Positions 1 through 8,494 of a DNA stretch of 32,731 nucleotides are shown piece by piece. The stretch's first letter is position 1. Each line of letters opens with the position of its first letter. The stretch is from positions 1 to 32,731 of the forward strand of contig JAFZPZ010000032.1 in the NCBI GenBank assembly GCA_017552435.1, written 5' to 3'. The notes below the pieces were generated by a model. The model worked only from the letters and a program-made list of their open reading frames with translations. It searched no databases and was not told where the DNA came from. Position numbers and translations under genes: made by a program. Source of the stretch: Bacteroidaceae bacterium. GTDB taxonomy: Bacteria > Bacteroidota > Bacteroidia > Bacteroidales > Bacteroidaceae.

Positions 1-1533
1 CTGCTGTTGTTGCTGTTGTTGCTGTTCTTGCTTCTCGTCTTTCCCCTGGTCATCTTTCTGTTGGTCCTGATTATCTTGATTATTCTGATTCTTCTTCAGT
101 TGGAAAAGACTCAGAGCATAGTTGTAGCGTGTCTCATTATTGGTCGGGTCGTTGCGAAGGGAGTTGCGATAACAAGCCACAGCCTTGTCAAACTGTTTAG
201 CTGCCTGAAGCACGACACCCATATTGTGATATATCTGAGCCAAACGACCTTTGTCTTTCTCCAAGCGGGCAGCCGTCTCATATTCCTTCATGGCATCCTC
301 TGCTTTGTTCTGATAAAGTAAAGCATTGCCCAGGTTGTAATGCGAGATGGGATTGGTGTTGTCGCGCTCAATAGCCTTCTGGTACTCCACTTGCGCTTTA
401 TCATAGATGCTATCGCGCATAAGGCGATTGCCTCTGCGAATATAGTCGCGGTCAGTCTGGGACATTGCCGCAAGGCTGAACAGCAACAGGCAAGAAGCAA
501 GAAGCGTGGAACGAGGAGCAAGAAGACGGCGCAACCACGTTGACTTGCTTTCGCGCTCCATAATCAACACCTCAATCAACAACAGCAGAATTCCTATAAG
601 AACGAATCCTTGGTATTGCTCGTCGAACTCGCTGTATATCTGGCTTTCCATCTTGGCCTTGGATAGACGGTCAAGGTATTCCGAGAGTTTCTTTTGCGCC
701 GAACTGCTGTTATCGACATAAATATAGGAGCCATTGCCTGCAGTTGCAATCTCACGGCACATTCCTTCGTTGAGTTTGGAAACCACAGTATTGCCCTCGT
801 CGTCAATGATGTAATGACCGGAACCTGGAATGGGGATAGGTGCGCCACCTGGATTTCCGATGCCCAGCATATAAACATGGATGCCTTGTGAAGCAGCCTG
901 TTTCGCAGCCTCAACGGCACGACCTTCATTATCTTCACCATCGGTAATAACAAAGATTGCACGGGAAACATCCTCCTGCTGCGTAAAACTGCGCATTGAA
1001 AGGGTGATGGCTTCCGCAATATCGGTACCCTGGACACTTATCATAGACGGGGAAATAGTCTCCAGGAACATCTTGGCACTTACGTAATCGCTGGTGATAG
1101 GCAACTGCACGAAGGCTTGTCCGGCAAAGACAATGAGTCCTATCTTATCGTCCTTCATACCGTCCACCATGTTACTTACCATCATCTTGGCTTTCTCCAA
1201 ACGGTTGGGTTTCACATCTTCTGCAAGCATAGAGTTGCTGACATCCAGAGCAATGATGGCCTCTATGCCCATACGCTCACGAGTATCCAGGCGAGTACCA
1301 AACTGTGGGCGTGCCAATGCAATGATGAAAGATGCGAGAGCAGCCATCAGCAACCAGAACTTCACCTCCGGCCTCCAGCGAGATACACCGAGGAAGAGTT
1401 GTCGCGTCAGATCTGGGTCACCGAAGCGCTTTATCTGTTGTTTCTTTTTATAATTAGAATAATAATGTATCGCAACCAGTGCCAAAAGCACTAGCAGAAG
1501 ATACAAATATTGTGGACTTTCAAAACGAAACAT
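1..1533 (-). CDS. batB: BatB-BatC fusion (VWA domain plus TPR), 3' end beyond window
   Basis: The frame is open from the ATG at 1533 to base 1 (511 codons, no stop), so the C-terminus lies outside the window. Residues 1-75 hold two hydrophobic segments. A von Willebrand A domain follows, with the metal-site motif DVSNS at 97-101. A third membrane helix spans about 309-324. Without a stop the frame continues at M325 into a short basic stretch (MERESKSTWLRR), a second hydrophobic segment (about 342-357) resembling the signal peptide of a separate BatC, TPR repeats from about 360, and a poly-Gln tail. In Bacteroides, BatB and BatC are usually separate genes of the aerotolerance locus; here they are one frame. 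The positive loop between the last two helices suggests it is cytoplasmic, with the VWA and TPR parts in the periplasm. It follows batA on the same strand. The biochemical role of Bat proteins is not settled. Confidence 0.88.
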   Translation of the reverse strand, partial: MFRFESPQYLYLLLVLLALVAIHYYSNYKKKQQIKRFGDPDLTRQLFLGVSRWRPEVKFWLLMAALASFIIALARPQFGTRLDTRERMGIEAIIALDVSNSMLAEDVKPNRLEKAKMMVSNMVDGMKDDKIGLIVFAGQAFVQLPITSDYVSAKMFLETISPSMISVQGTDIAEAITLSMRSFTQQEDVSRAIFVITDGEDNEGRAVEAAKQAASQGIHVYMLGIGNPGGAPIPIPGSGHYIIDDEGNTVVSKLNEGMCREIATAGNGSYIYVDNSSSAQKKLSEYLDRLSKAKMESQIYSEFDEQYQGFVLIGILLLLIEVLIMERESKSTWLRRLLAPRSTLLASCLLLFSLAAMSQTDRDYIRRGNRLMRDSIYDKAQVEYQKAIERDNTNPISHYNLGNALLYQNKAEDAMKEYETAARLEKDKGRLAQIYHNMGVVLQAAKQFDKAVACYRNSLRNDPTNNETRYNYALSLFQLKKNQNNQDNQDQQKDDQGKDEKQEQQQQQQQQ

Positions 1534-1540
1534 CGAGGTT

Positions 1541-1574
1541 ATTTACGATTTAACTATTTACTATTTACTATTTT
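1541..1574. repeat. Heptamer tandem tract (ATTTAC-type)
   Basis: About four to five 7-bp units of an ATTTAC/TATTTAC type lie in the short gap between batA and the batB-batC fusion, just upstream of the fusion's start codon. They belong to the same class of 7-bp tracts seen throughout the window. Confidence 0.7.
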
Positions 1575-1577
1575 AAG

Positions 1578-1606
1578 CCTCCCTTTCAGGGAGGTTTGGA
1601 GGGGTC
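1578..1606. repeat. GC-rich mini-palindrome unit after batA
   Basis: A CCTCCCT/AGGGAGG hairpin followed by GGAGGGGTC lies directly after the batA stop codon. Its design (GACCCC, a spacer, then a small GC palindrome, read on the minus strand) resembles the dispersed units at 8436-8536 and 28654-28678. Only one arm is present at this junction. Confidence 0.65.
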
Positions 1607-1607
1607 T

Positions 1608-2606
1608 TTACGGTATTCTCTTCAATATAGTATTCTGCAACAAGAGTTCTAAAAGGAGGCAAAGAACGCTGATAAGCAGGAACATTCCATACGCCTCGTA
1701 ACGCTTGGAGTACGTCCGGACATTCATTTTGGTCTTCTCCAGTTTGTCAATCTCCTGATAGACTTCATGCAACTTCTGGTTATTTGTGGCGCGATAGAAC
1801 TCGCCATCTGTCTTACGGGCAATGGTGGCAAGTGTCTTTGTGTCAATCTCCACAGGGATATTGATGTACTCGATGCGTCCGCCCACAGGATAAGGATAGC
1901 GAGCAGTACCGTTAGTGCCAACGCCAATGGTATAGACACGGATGCCGAAGCTCTTGGCAATATCGGCGGCTGTATTGGGACTGATCTGTCCACAGTTGTT
2001 AGTACCATCCGTGAGCAGAATAATAACTTTACTCTTAGCCTTGCTATCCTTGAGTCTGGACAAGGCATTGGCAATACCCATACCAATAGCTGTACCGTCG
2101 TCGATAAGACCCCTTTGTGCCATATCGACCTTCATACCGTTCAGCAAGTTCAACAGAACCGCATGGTCAACGGTCATCGGGCATTGAGTGTAGGCCTCAC
2201 CTGCAAAGAGCGTCAGGCCGATATTGTCATCGGGACGTCCACTGATGAATTCGAGTGCCACATTCTTGGCAGCCTCAATGCGGTTGGGCTTCAGGTCTTC
2301 TGCCAACATACTAGTGCTGACGTCCATACAAAGCATGATATCAATGCCCTCGGTATGCTTGCTGCTCCAGCTGTTGGAGGTCTGGGGACGGGCCAACGCT
2401 ATTACAGCAAAGGCATAGCAAGCCACACGCAATAAGACTGGTAAATGCACTAGACGCTGGCGGAGACTCTTAGGAGCCTGAAACATAGCAGCTGTGCTAC
2501 TGACACGAATGGAAGGTGTCGAAGCCTTGTGCCGGAACCAATACCATATCAAATATGGAATGACCAGTAGCAACAGGAGAAGATATATAGGACTTTCAAA
2601 TGTCAT
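1608..2606 (-). CDS. batA: BatA, VWA-domain membrane protein
   Basis: This is a 332-residue inner-membrane protein of the bat aerotolerance locus. Hydrophobic segments are visible at about 5-25 and 55-72, and a C-terminal helix at about 308-328. The VWA domain between them has the MIDAS motif DVSTS at 95-99 and the downstream LLTDG strand typical of the family. Length and layout match Bacteroidota BatA. It lies 20 bp after the preceding membrane-protein gene and about 75 bp before batB-batC, so co-transcription from the moxR promoter is likely. The family is linked to oxygen and stress tolerance; the partners of the VWA domain are inferred to be the neighbouring Bat proteins. Confidence 0.92.
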   Translation of the reverse strand: MTFESPIYLLLLLLVIPYLIWYWFRHKASTPSIRVSSTAAMFQAPKSLRQRLVHLPVLLRVACYAFAVIALARPQTSNSWSSKHTEGIDIMLCMDVSTSMLAEDLKPNRIEAAKNVALEFISGRPDDNIGLTLFAGEAYTQCPMTVDHAVLLNLLNGMKVDMAQRGLIDDGTAIGMGIANALSRLKDSKAKSKVIILLTDGTNNCGQISPNTAADIAKSFGIRVYTIGVGTNGTARYPYPVGGRIEYINIPVEIDTKTLATIARKTDGEFYRATNNQKLHEVYQEIDKLEKTKMNVRTYSKRYEAYGMFLLISVLCLLLELLLQNTILKRIP

Positions 2607-2626
2607 AGTTCAATGCTCTGGTGATT

Positions 2627-3703
2627 TTACATTAGCAAGTCTGCCGAACGCCAGATTATCCAAGCCAGCAATGCTACGGAGAGCACGGCGAGTACACCAA
2701 TCGCTACACGCATTATCTTTACTTGGGTAAGGCGCTTCTGGTCGGTCTCCTTGATGACTTCCGGTTCGGGCTTTGCATTCGGATCAACTTCAATCTTGGT
2801 TTGGTTGACGTATTCTATGGCCGAGACGAGGTTGGCATCGTTCTCATTGATGAGGGTACTCCACTTCGCAAACTTCACGAGGTCTGCCGTGCGGAATATC
2901 TCACGCAGCTCATCCAGCGCTTCTTCGTTGTTCTCGGCGATGAGTCGTTCGATGATTTCGGAGGAGGTCATCTCCATTGCATTGAAGCCGTAGCGGTCGC
3001 GGATATAGTTGCGCAGGGTATCAGTAAGCAAGGTGTAGTACTCCTTGCTATCCTCCTCAGCCCATTTGCGCTCGCTCTTGATTCGCTCTATCTCGTTCAT
3101 TGCCACTTGATGAGGTGGCAGCTTCTTCTTCCGACGGATGAAGCGGACGATGGGTTTGCCGTGCTTAACATGATAATACAGCACGCCCACACAGACAAAC
3201 ATAAGTATCAAAAGCAGGCTGCCGAACATCACCATCTGCCACTCCTCCCAAAGGAAGGGAAGTTCCATGATGCCGCCCGGCGGGAAGAACTGATCCAGAT
3301 GGAGCGTATCAATATCGACGGTATAGACTTTCAGCGCCAGGCTCTTGGAGTCGTACTTCTTGCCATCAACCGTCACCTGCATAGGTGGCAGATAGTAAAA
3401 GGCAGAGTCCCACGCAGTGATGGTGTAGGCCTGGCTGACAGTCAGGCGCTTACCGTCATTTAGGAAAGCCGTATCGGGATTGCCTACAGTTACAACTTCG
3501 ATGTCAGGGATGAGTTCCTGTCCTTTCTTGATGTCCGGCATCACAAGTTTCTGCTTGGCGTCGATGGTGACGGAAAGCGTAAGATCCGTCTGCTGACCGA
3601 TGAAGAGCTGGAGCGAGTCGAGTTTTACATCGACCTGAACCTGCGCTCTAACTCCTGTCATCAGGAGCAGAAAGAGAGAGAATATATGTACTCGTTTTAA
3701 CAT
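2627..3703 (-). CDS. Bat-locus membrane protein of unknown function
   Basis: This 358-residue protein has an N-terminal signal peptide ending near VRAQ (about residue 21). A beta-rich exported region of about 130 residues resembles the N-terminal part of BatD-type proteins. A membrane helix lies at about 158-178 and a basic, charged cytoplasmic segment of about 140 residues follows, with a last helix near 330-350. Genes of this kind sit between the DUF58 gene and batA in Bacteroidota bat loci. The start is 3 bp after the DUF58 stop, which supports translational coupling. No catalytic motif is visible. I infer a structural or adaptor role in the Bat complex. Confidence 0.82.
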   Translation of the reverse strand: MLKRVHIFSLFLLLMTGVRAQVQVDVKLDSLQLFIGQQTDLTLSVTIDAKQKLVMPDIKKGQELIPDIEVVTVGNPDTAFLNDGKRLTVSQAYTITAWDSAFYYLPPMQVTVDGKKYDSKSLALKVYTVDIDTLHLDQFFPPGGIMELPFLWEEWQMVMFGSLLLILMFVCVGVLYYHVKHGKPIVRFIRRKKKLPPHQVAMNEIERIKSERKWAEEDSKEYYTLLTDTLRNYIRDRYGFNAMEMTSSEIIERLIAENNEEALDELREIFRTADLVKFAKWSTLINENDANLVSAIEYVNQTKIEVDPNAKPEPEVIKETDQKRLTQVKIMRVAIGVLAVLSVALLAWIIWRSADLLM

Positions 3704-3706
3704 TTA

Positions 3707-4579
3707 CTATTTTCGATTTGCAAAAAGATTCATAAGCACACTCACATAATCTTGATCGGTGCGGACGCTGACGGCATCTACCTGACTGCGACTGAAAGTA
3801 TCCTTGAGATGCATGCTCTGCTGTTTCCACCATTTGGCCTGGGCATTACGGACAGCGCTGCTGCCTGTATCGATGACTCGTTCCTGACCCGTTTCGGCAT
3901 CACGCACCTTCAACAGGCCAATATTTGGCAACTCTGCCACGCGTTTGTCGTAAACCTGAATGGCAACTACATCATGCTTATGGGCAGCAATGGAGAGAGG
4001 TTGCAGGAAGGAATGCCCGTCGATAAAGTCGCTCAGCACGAAAGCGATGCAACGACGCTTGATAGCACGCGTTAGGTACTCCAGGGCGAAAGCAATGTTC
4101 GTCTGCTGACTTTCGGGCTTGTAGTCGAGAAGTTCGCGGATGATGTAGAGAATGTGCTTGCGGCCTTTCTTGGGCGGAATGAACTTCTCAACCTTGTCCG
4201 AGAAAAAGATGACGCCTATCTTGTCATTGTTCTGGATAGCTGAGAAAGCGAGCGTAGCTGCAATCTCGGTCACCATATCCCGCTTGAACTGCTTCACTGA
4301 ACCGAAGTCAAGACTGCCGCTGACGTCAACGAGCAACATAACGGTGAGTTCGCGCTCCTCCTCGAACACCTTGACATAAGGTTTGCCGAAGCGGGCAGTA
4401 ACGTTCCACTCGATGTCGCGGATATCGTCGCCATACTGGTAGTCGCGCACTTCGGAGAAGGTCATACCGCGCCCCTTGAAAGCAGAGTGGTACTCGCCCG
4501 CAAAGATATTGCTGCTCAGGCCTCTTGTCTTAATCTCAATCTGCCTGACCTTCTTTAGTATTTCTGATGTTTCCACCAA
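3707..4579 (-). CDS. DUF58 domain protein
   Basis: This 290-residue protein has the DUF58 signature: an early GRGMTFSEVRDYQYGDDIRDIEWN block (about 37-59) followed by a VWA-like fold with DVSGS at 85-89. No membrane segment is obvious, so it is probably cytoplasmic. DUF58 proteins are almost always encoded next to MoxR ATPases, as here, and are thought to act with them in chaperone-like assembly; that role is family knowledge, not shown by this sequence. It lies 32 bp after moxR, and the gap carries a heptamer tract. Confidence 0.92.
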   Translation of the reverse strand: MVETSEILKKVRQIEIKTRGLSSNIFAGEYHSAFKGRGMTFSEVRDYQYGDDIRDIEWNVTARFGKPYVKVFEEERELTVMLLVDVSGSLDFGSVKQFKRDMVTEIAATLAFSAIQNNDKIGVIFFSDKVEKFIPPKKGRKHILYIIRELLDYKPESQQTNIAFALEYLTRAIKRRCIAFVLSDFIDGHSFLQPLSIAAHKHDVVAIQVYDKRVAELPNIGLLKVRDAETGQERVIDTGSSAVRNAQAKWWKQQSMHLKDTFSRSQVDAVSVRTDQDYVSVLMNLFANRK

Positions 4580-4607
4580 CTATGAATTATGAACTATGAA
4601 CTATGAA
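4580..4607. repeat. Heptamer tandem tract, four CTATGAA units
   Basis: Four consecutive 7-bp units (CTATGAA, with one TTATGAA) fill the gap between moxR and the DUF58 gene. The first unit begins at the base just upstream of the DUF58 start codon. Confidence 0.8.
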
Positions 4608-4611
4608 TTGT

Positions 4612-5607
4612 TTAAGGCACTTCCACCTTATTGACAATCTTGCTGACAATCTCTTCACTTGTGACGTTGTTTGCCTCTGCCTCGTAGGTGAGGCCGATGC
4701 GGTGACGGAGCACATCATGAGCGACGCTGCGCACATCCTCGGGGATGACATAGCCGCGACGTTTGATGAAAGCGAAAGCGCGGGATGCCAAAGCCAAATT
4801 GATGCTGGCACGAGGAGAGCCACCGAACTCGATATAGTCCTTAATCTCCTTCAAACCGTACTTCTCGGGATAACGAGTGCAGAAGACGATGTCGGCAATG
4901 TATTGCTCGATCTTCTCGTCGAGATAGACCTGACGAACCACCTCGCGAGCTTTCATGATGTCCTCAGTTCCCATCACAGGCTTTACGTCCTGGTTCTCGC
5001 CCTTAATCTGCTGACGGATGATGAGCTTCTCCTCGTCGAGCTTGGGATAGTCGATGACTACCTTCAGCATGAAACGGTCCACCTGTGCCTCGGGCAGAGG
5101 ATAGGTTCCCTCCTGCTCGATGGGGTTCTGTGTGGCAAGTACGAGGAAAGGCTTTGGAAGTTGGAAGGTGTTCTTGCCGATGGTGACCTGACGCTCTTGC
5201 ATCGCCTCGAGCAGAGCGCTCTGTACCTTTGCCGGAGCACGGTTTATCTCGTCGGCCAATACGAAGTTGGCGAAGACAGGACCTTGCTCCACAACGAACT
5301 TCTCATCTTTCTGACTGTAGATCATCGTACCGATGACGTCGGCTGGCAGCAAGTCTGGCGTAAACTGTATGCGGCTGAACTTGGAGTCCACCAACTGTGC
5401 CAGAGTCTTGATGGCCATAGTCTTAGCCAATCCTGGCACACCTTCCAACAGGATATGCCCGTCGCTGAGCAAACCTATGAGCAGCGACTCTATCAGGTGT
5501 TTCTGCCCTACAATAACTTGATTCATTCCTGTCACGAGGTTCGTGACAAATCCACTTTGCTTCTCAATACGTTCATTGAGTTCGCGAATGTCGATTGATT
5601 CTGCCAT
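4612..5607 (-). CDS. moxR: MoxR-family AAA+ ATPase
   Basis: This 331-residue protein is a MoxR AAA+ ATPase. The Walker A motif GVPGLAKT is at 56-63, the Walker B motif VLADE at 116-120, and a sensor-like LATQNP near 157-162. The C-terminal lid domain is complete. MoxR ATPases are thought to act as chaperones for VWA proteins, and this one heads an operon with four VWA or VWA-associated genes. A good Bacteroidota promoter lies 30 bp upstream. The start ATG at 5607 gives the usual family length. Confidence 0.95.
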   Translation of the reverse strand: MAESIDIRELNERIEKQSGFVTNLVTGMNQVIVGQKHLIESLLIGLLSDGHILLEGVPGLAKTMAIKTLAQLVDSKFSRIQFTPDLLPADVIGTMIYSQKDEKFVVEQGPVFANFVLADEINRAPAKVQSALLEAMQERQVTIGKNTFQLPKPFLVLATQNPIEQEGTYPLPEAQVDRFMLKVVIDYPKLDEEKLIIRQQIKGENQDVKPVMGTEDIMKAREVVRQVYLDEKIEQYIADIVFCTRYPEKYGLKEIKDYIEFGGSPRASINLALASRAFAFIKRRGYVIPEDVRSVAHDVLRHRIGLTYEAEANNVTSEEIVSKIVNKVEVP

Positions 5608-5637
5608 ATTTTATTGCTTTTGTAAGTTTTCGAAGCG

Positions 5638-5669
5638 CAAAATTACTACATACTCTTCTTTCTACCAAA
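5638..5669 (-). promoter_or_regulatory. Promoter of the moxR-bat operon
   Basis: On the minus strand TTTG (5666-5669) is followed after exactly 20 bp by TAATTTTG (5638-5645), a textbook Bacteroidota -33/-7 pair. The moxR start codon is about 30 bp downstream, leaving a short leader. The spacing and match make this the best promoter in the window. Confidence 0.75.
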
Positions 5670-5735
5670 TTGGAAATGATAAAAAGAGTTATCTTGATGT
5701 ATAATTCTGTTAAAATTGTTTTAATTGTATGGTTT

Positions 5736-6824
5736 TCACTCTATTTTCTTGAGTTCCGGAAGCTTAATTTCGGCACCAATTGGCACATTATCCGGATTGC
5801 GGAGGTTATTATGGACAACTATGTACCTGGCGGCATCCTTGTCACCATATTCCTGCACAGCTATCTTGGTCAGATAGTCGCCAACCTTCATAACGTGCGT
5901 TTTCCGGGTACCTATTATCTGGTATTTGCCACCTGGAACCTGAGCATACTGTACCTCTTCCTTTTGGGGAGCAGGTTCAGTGGCAGGAGTTTCGCTTTGC
6001 TTTGGCGCAGACGGAACTTCCTTTGCAGCAGGTGTTTCAGACTTTGCATCTTTGTTTAGTTCTGGATTCTTCTTCAACTCCTTTTTCTGTGGAGCAGATT
6101 CCGATGGACTCAACAAGCGATTATAACCAACGAAATAACTCAGCAGGCAGAGCAGTACAATCCCCAAAGCCATTGCCCATTTCTCGGCGGAAGTCAAAGC
6201 ACCATCCTTCGTCGGAGGGATAATAGGTGTAGGCTCTGGAGTCTTGTCGGCTTCTTCTGAGTCTTTTGGCATTGCCGTCTCATCGGCAGCTGCAAAACGT
6301 ACTGTCTTTTCCTCGGAGACAACCACGGGTTTCTGCTCTTGCTCCTGCACCAACTCTACTTCTGATTCCTGCTCAACCTTTTGTTCCAAATCCTGCTCTT
6401 CTTCCTGAACGGGTTCCGGTTCCAGCTCTGCATCTTGTTCCAAGTCCTGCTCTGGCTTTTCCTCTTCTTCAGGAATCCTCTCCATTTCTTCCAGATTCGT
6501 GCCGTCGTTGATGATGACAGTCTGAAAATCTGCGAAGGGTTTGTTGATGGTATCCTTGAGCAGAGGATCGGGCAGAAAGGACAGCTTTGTGTGGCCGGGG
6601 ATGATGATGCGTTCGCCAGTATTGACGTTGACGCTCTCGCGATCAAGCACTTCAATAAGTTTGAACGTGCCAAGACCTTTTATCTTGACCAGTTTATCGG
6701 TGGTCACGTTCTGGATGATGGCATCGAAGAATTCGCGGAGGAATGCCTCAGCGTCCTTTTGGGTCAGGTCTTTCTTTTGGGCCAATGTTTTGGCCAATTG
6801 CGGGAGGGTTATCTTGGTTTCCAT
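5736..6824 (-). CDS. HU-like domain, membrane helix and LysM protein
   Basis: This 362-residue protein has three parts. Residues 1-95 are an HU/IHF-like DNA-binding fold with the KIKGLGTFKL and NVNTGERIIIPG segments of that family. Residues 108-200 are a very acidic Glu/Gln-rich linker. A single helix lies at about 215-234, followed by a Lys/Pro/Ala-rich spacer and a LysM peptidoglycan-binding motif at about 309-357. With no signal peptide and one helix the likely topology is N-in, C-out: DNA-binding part in the cytoplasm and LysM in the periplasm. It lies 12 bp after a normal HU gene. A role in tethering the nucleoid to the cell wall is my inference; DNA binding by this divergent HU domain is unproven. 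Confidence 0.88.
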   Translation of the reverse strand: METKITLPQLAKTLAQKKDLTQKDAEAFLREFFDAIIQNVTTDKLVKIKGLGTFKLIEVLDRESVNVNTGERIIIPGHTKLSFLPDPLLKDTINKPFADFQTVIINDGTNLEEMERIPEEEEKPEQDLEQDAELEPEPVQEEEQDLEQKVEQESEVELVQEQEQKPVVVSEEKTVRFAAADETAMPKDSEEADKTPEPTPIIPPTKDGALTSAEKWAMALGIVLLCLLSYFVGYNRLLSPSESAPQKKELKKNPELNKDAKSETPAAKEVPSAPKQSETPATEPAPQKEEVQYAQVPGGKYQIIGTRKTHVMKVGDYLTKIAVQEYGDKDAARYIVVHNNLRNPDNVPIGAEIKLPELKKIE

Positions 6825-6836
6825 CTTCTTATTTCA

Positions 6837-7112
6837 TCAACTGTTAATTTTCAATTTCAAAGATGTGTTGGGTTTGAAGCTTACCACTATCTTGGGCGGA
6901 ACAAGCATTCGCTGTTTGGTAGTGGGATTGACCAAGACACGCTCCAGCTTCTTCTTGACCTCGAAGTTGCCGAAGCCAGAGATGGTAATCGAGTTTTCTT
7001 CTGAAAGCTCGCTAATAATGGCAGAAACCGTAGCACCAACCAACGCGGAGACTTCCTTGGTATTATATTTGGTTCGGTTCGCCAAATCGGAGATAAAATC
7101 CTTGTTATTCAT
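6837..7112 (-). CDS. HU-family DNA-binding protein
   Basis: This 91-residue protein has the normal HU/IHF length and layout: an N-terminal helical dimerisation part and a beta-arm region with GFGNFEVKKK and TTKQRMLVPPK. It is probably a nucleoid-associated protein. It sits between rimO (26 bp upstream) and the HU-LysM gene (12 bp downstream) in what looks like one operon. Whether it forms homodimers or pairs with the HU domain of its neighbour cannot be told from sequence. Confidence 0.92.
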   Translation of the reverse strand: MNNKDFISDLANRTKYNTKEVSALVGATVSAIISELSEENSITISGFGNFEVKKKLERVLVNPTTKQRMLVPPKIVVSFKPNTSLKLKINS

Positions 7113-7117
7113 ATTTG

Positions 7118-7149
7118 GTCGTTTGGTTGTTTTGTCGTTTAGTCGTTTG
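7118..7149. repeat. Octamer tandem tract at the rimO-HU junction
   Basis: Four consecutive 8-bp units of the GTCGTTTG type (CAAACGAC on the coding strand) span the rimO stop codon and the gap to the HU gene. The last two residues and the stop codon of RimO are encoded inside the tract. Confidence 0.75.
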
Positions 7150-8494
7150 GGATTCCATATAAATCGAATTCGTCGGCGCTTTCTATCCGTACCTGAACGA
7201 ACTGCCCTAATTGGAGGCCATCTCCTTTGAGGAGAGAGCGCTTTATGAGCACCTCTGGGTCAACCTCCGGGGAATCGTATTCGGTTCGCCCGATGAAATA
7301 GTCACCTTCTTCGCGGTCGATGACAACTTGCATCGTCTGCCCGACCTTGCTTTGCTGCACTTCTTCGCTGATTTGCTGCTGCAGGCGCATCAGTTTGCTG
7401 AGGCGCGCCTGCTTCACTTCCTCGGGAACATTGTCTTCGTAGTGCTCTGCGCCGTATGTGCCTTCTTCCTCGCTATAGGCAAAGGCCCCCATGCGTTCGA
7501 ACTTTGCCCACCTGACGAAATCCAGGAGTTCCTGGAAGTCCTCTTCTGTCTCGCCGGGGAAACCGACCATCAGGGTGGTGCGCAGGTGGATGCCAGGCAC
7601 TTCGCGGCGGATGGTCTCGATGAGGTCGTAGGTCTGCTTTCGGGTGATATGGCGCCTCATTGCCGAGAGCTGGCTGTCGCTGATGTGTTGCAGGGCGATG
7701 TCGAGATACTTGCAGACGTTATCGTGACGCTTCATCACCTGCAACAGCTCCATCGGGAAGTTGGCGGGATAGGCGTAGTGGAGCCTTATCCATTCGACAC
7801 CCGGCACCTGGGCGATGCGGTTGATGAGTTCGGCAATCATTTGCTTGCCATAGAGGTCAGTACCGTAGCCCGTCAACTCTTGGGCAATGACCTGAAACTC
7901 CTTGACTCCCTTTGCCACCAAGGCCTCCACTTCTGCCACGATTTCCTCGATGGAACGGCTCTTTTGCTTACCCGTGATGATAGGAATGGCGCAGTAGGCA
8001 CATTGGCGGTTGCAGCCCTCGCTGATCTTGAGGTAGGCATAGTGCGAGGGGGTCGTCAGCCGTCGGTCGTTCTGGGCTTCCTTGCGATAGGTTCCTCCCA
8101 GGTCGGTGACGATTTGTTCCCAGTCGAACTTGCCATAGAAGCGGTCCACCTCTGGGAGTTCTGTCTTCAGTTCCTGGAAGTAGCGTTGTGAGAGGCATCC
8201 CATCACGATGAGTTGGCGGAGTTTCCCTTGCTGCTTTCGCTGTGCAAGCTGCAGAATCATGTTGATGCTTTCTTCCTTCGCATCGCCGATGAAACCGCAA
8301 GTGTTCACGATAGCTATCTCACCCTGGGGATTTTCAGCGTCATGCGTCACCTTGAAACCGTTCAGCTCCAACTGACGGATGAGCTTCTCGCTGTCAACAA
8401 GGTTCTTGCTGCAACCAAGGGTGATGAGATCAATGGACCCCCCAACCCCCTTTAGGGGGAGAGAGGTTTCATTTGTAAATTTTTCGTTTTTCAT
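7139..8494 (-). CDS. rimO: RimO, ribosomal protein S12 methylthiotransferase
   Basis: RimO is a radical-SAM enzyme that adds a methylthio group to an aspartate of ribosomal protein S12. The 451-residue product has the N-terminal cluster cysteines (C28, C66, C100), the radical-SAM motif CNRQCAYC with cysteines at 161, 165 and 168, and a C-terminal TRAM-like region. The LGCSKNLVDSE motif is RimO-specific and separates it from MiaB. The family core begins near residue 21. The first 20 residues, including the only plausible ATG, come from a heptamer-like sequence and a GC-rich palindrome, so the N-terminus looks repeat-derived. It follows ftsY by 32 bp. Confidence 0.95.
   Translation of the reverse strand: MKNEKFTNETSLPLKGVGGSIDLITLGCSKNLVDSEKLIRQLELNGFKVTHDAENPQGEIAIVNTCGFIGDAKEESINMILQLAQRKQQGKLRQLIVMGCLSQRYFQELKTELPEVDRFYGKFDWEQIVTDLGGTYRKEAQNDRRLTTPSHYAYLKISEGCNRQCAYCAIPIITGKQKSRSIEEIVAEVEALVAKGVKEFQVIAQELTGYGTDLYGKQMIAELINRIAQVPGVEWIRLHYAYPANFPMELLQVMKRHDNVCKYLDIALQHISDSQLSAMRRHITRKQTYDLIETIRREVPGIHLRTTLMVGFPGETEEDFQELLDFVRWAKFERMGAFAYSEEEGTYGAEHYEDNVPEEVKQARLSKLMRLQQQISEEVQQSKVGQTMQVVIDREEGDYFIGRTEYDSPEVDPEVLIKRSLLKGDGLQLGQFVQVRIESADEFDLYGIPND

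Noticed and set aside
4603-5598. 331-residue plus-strand open frame opposite moxR
   Set aside because: It is the exact shadow of a conserved MoxR ATPase with intact Walker motifs.
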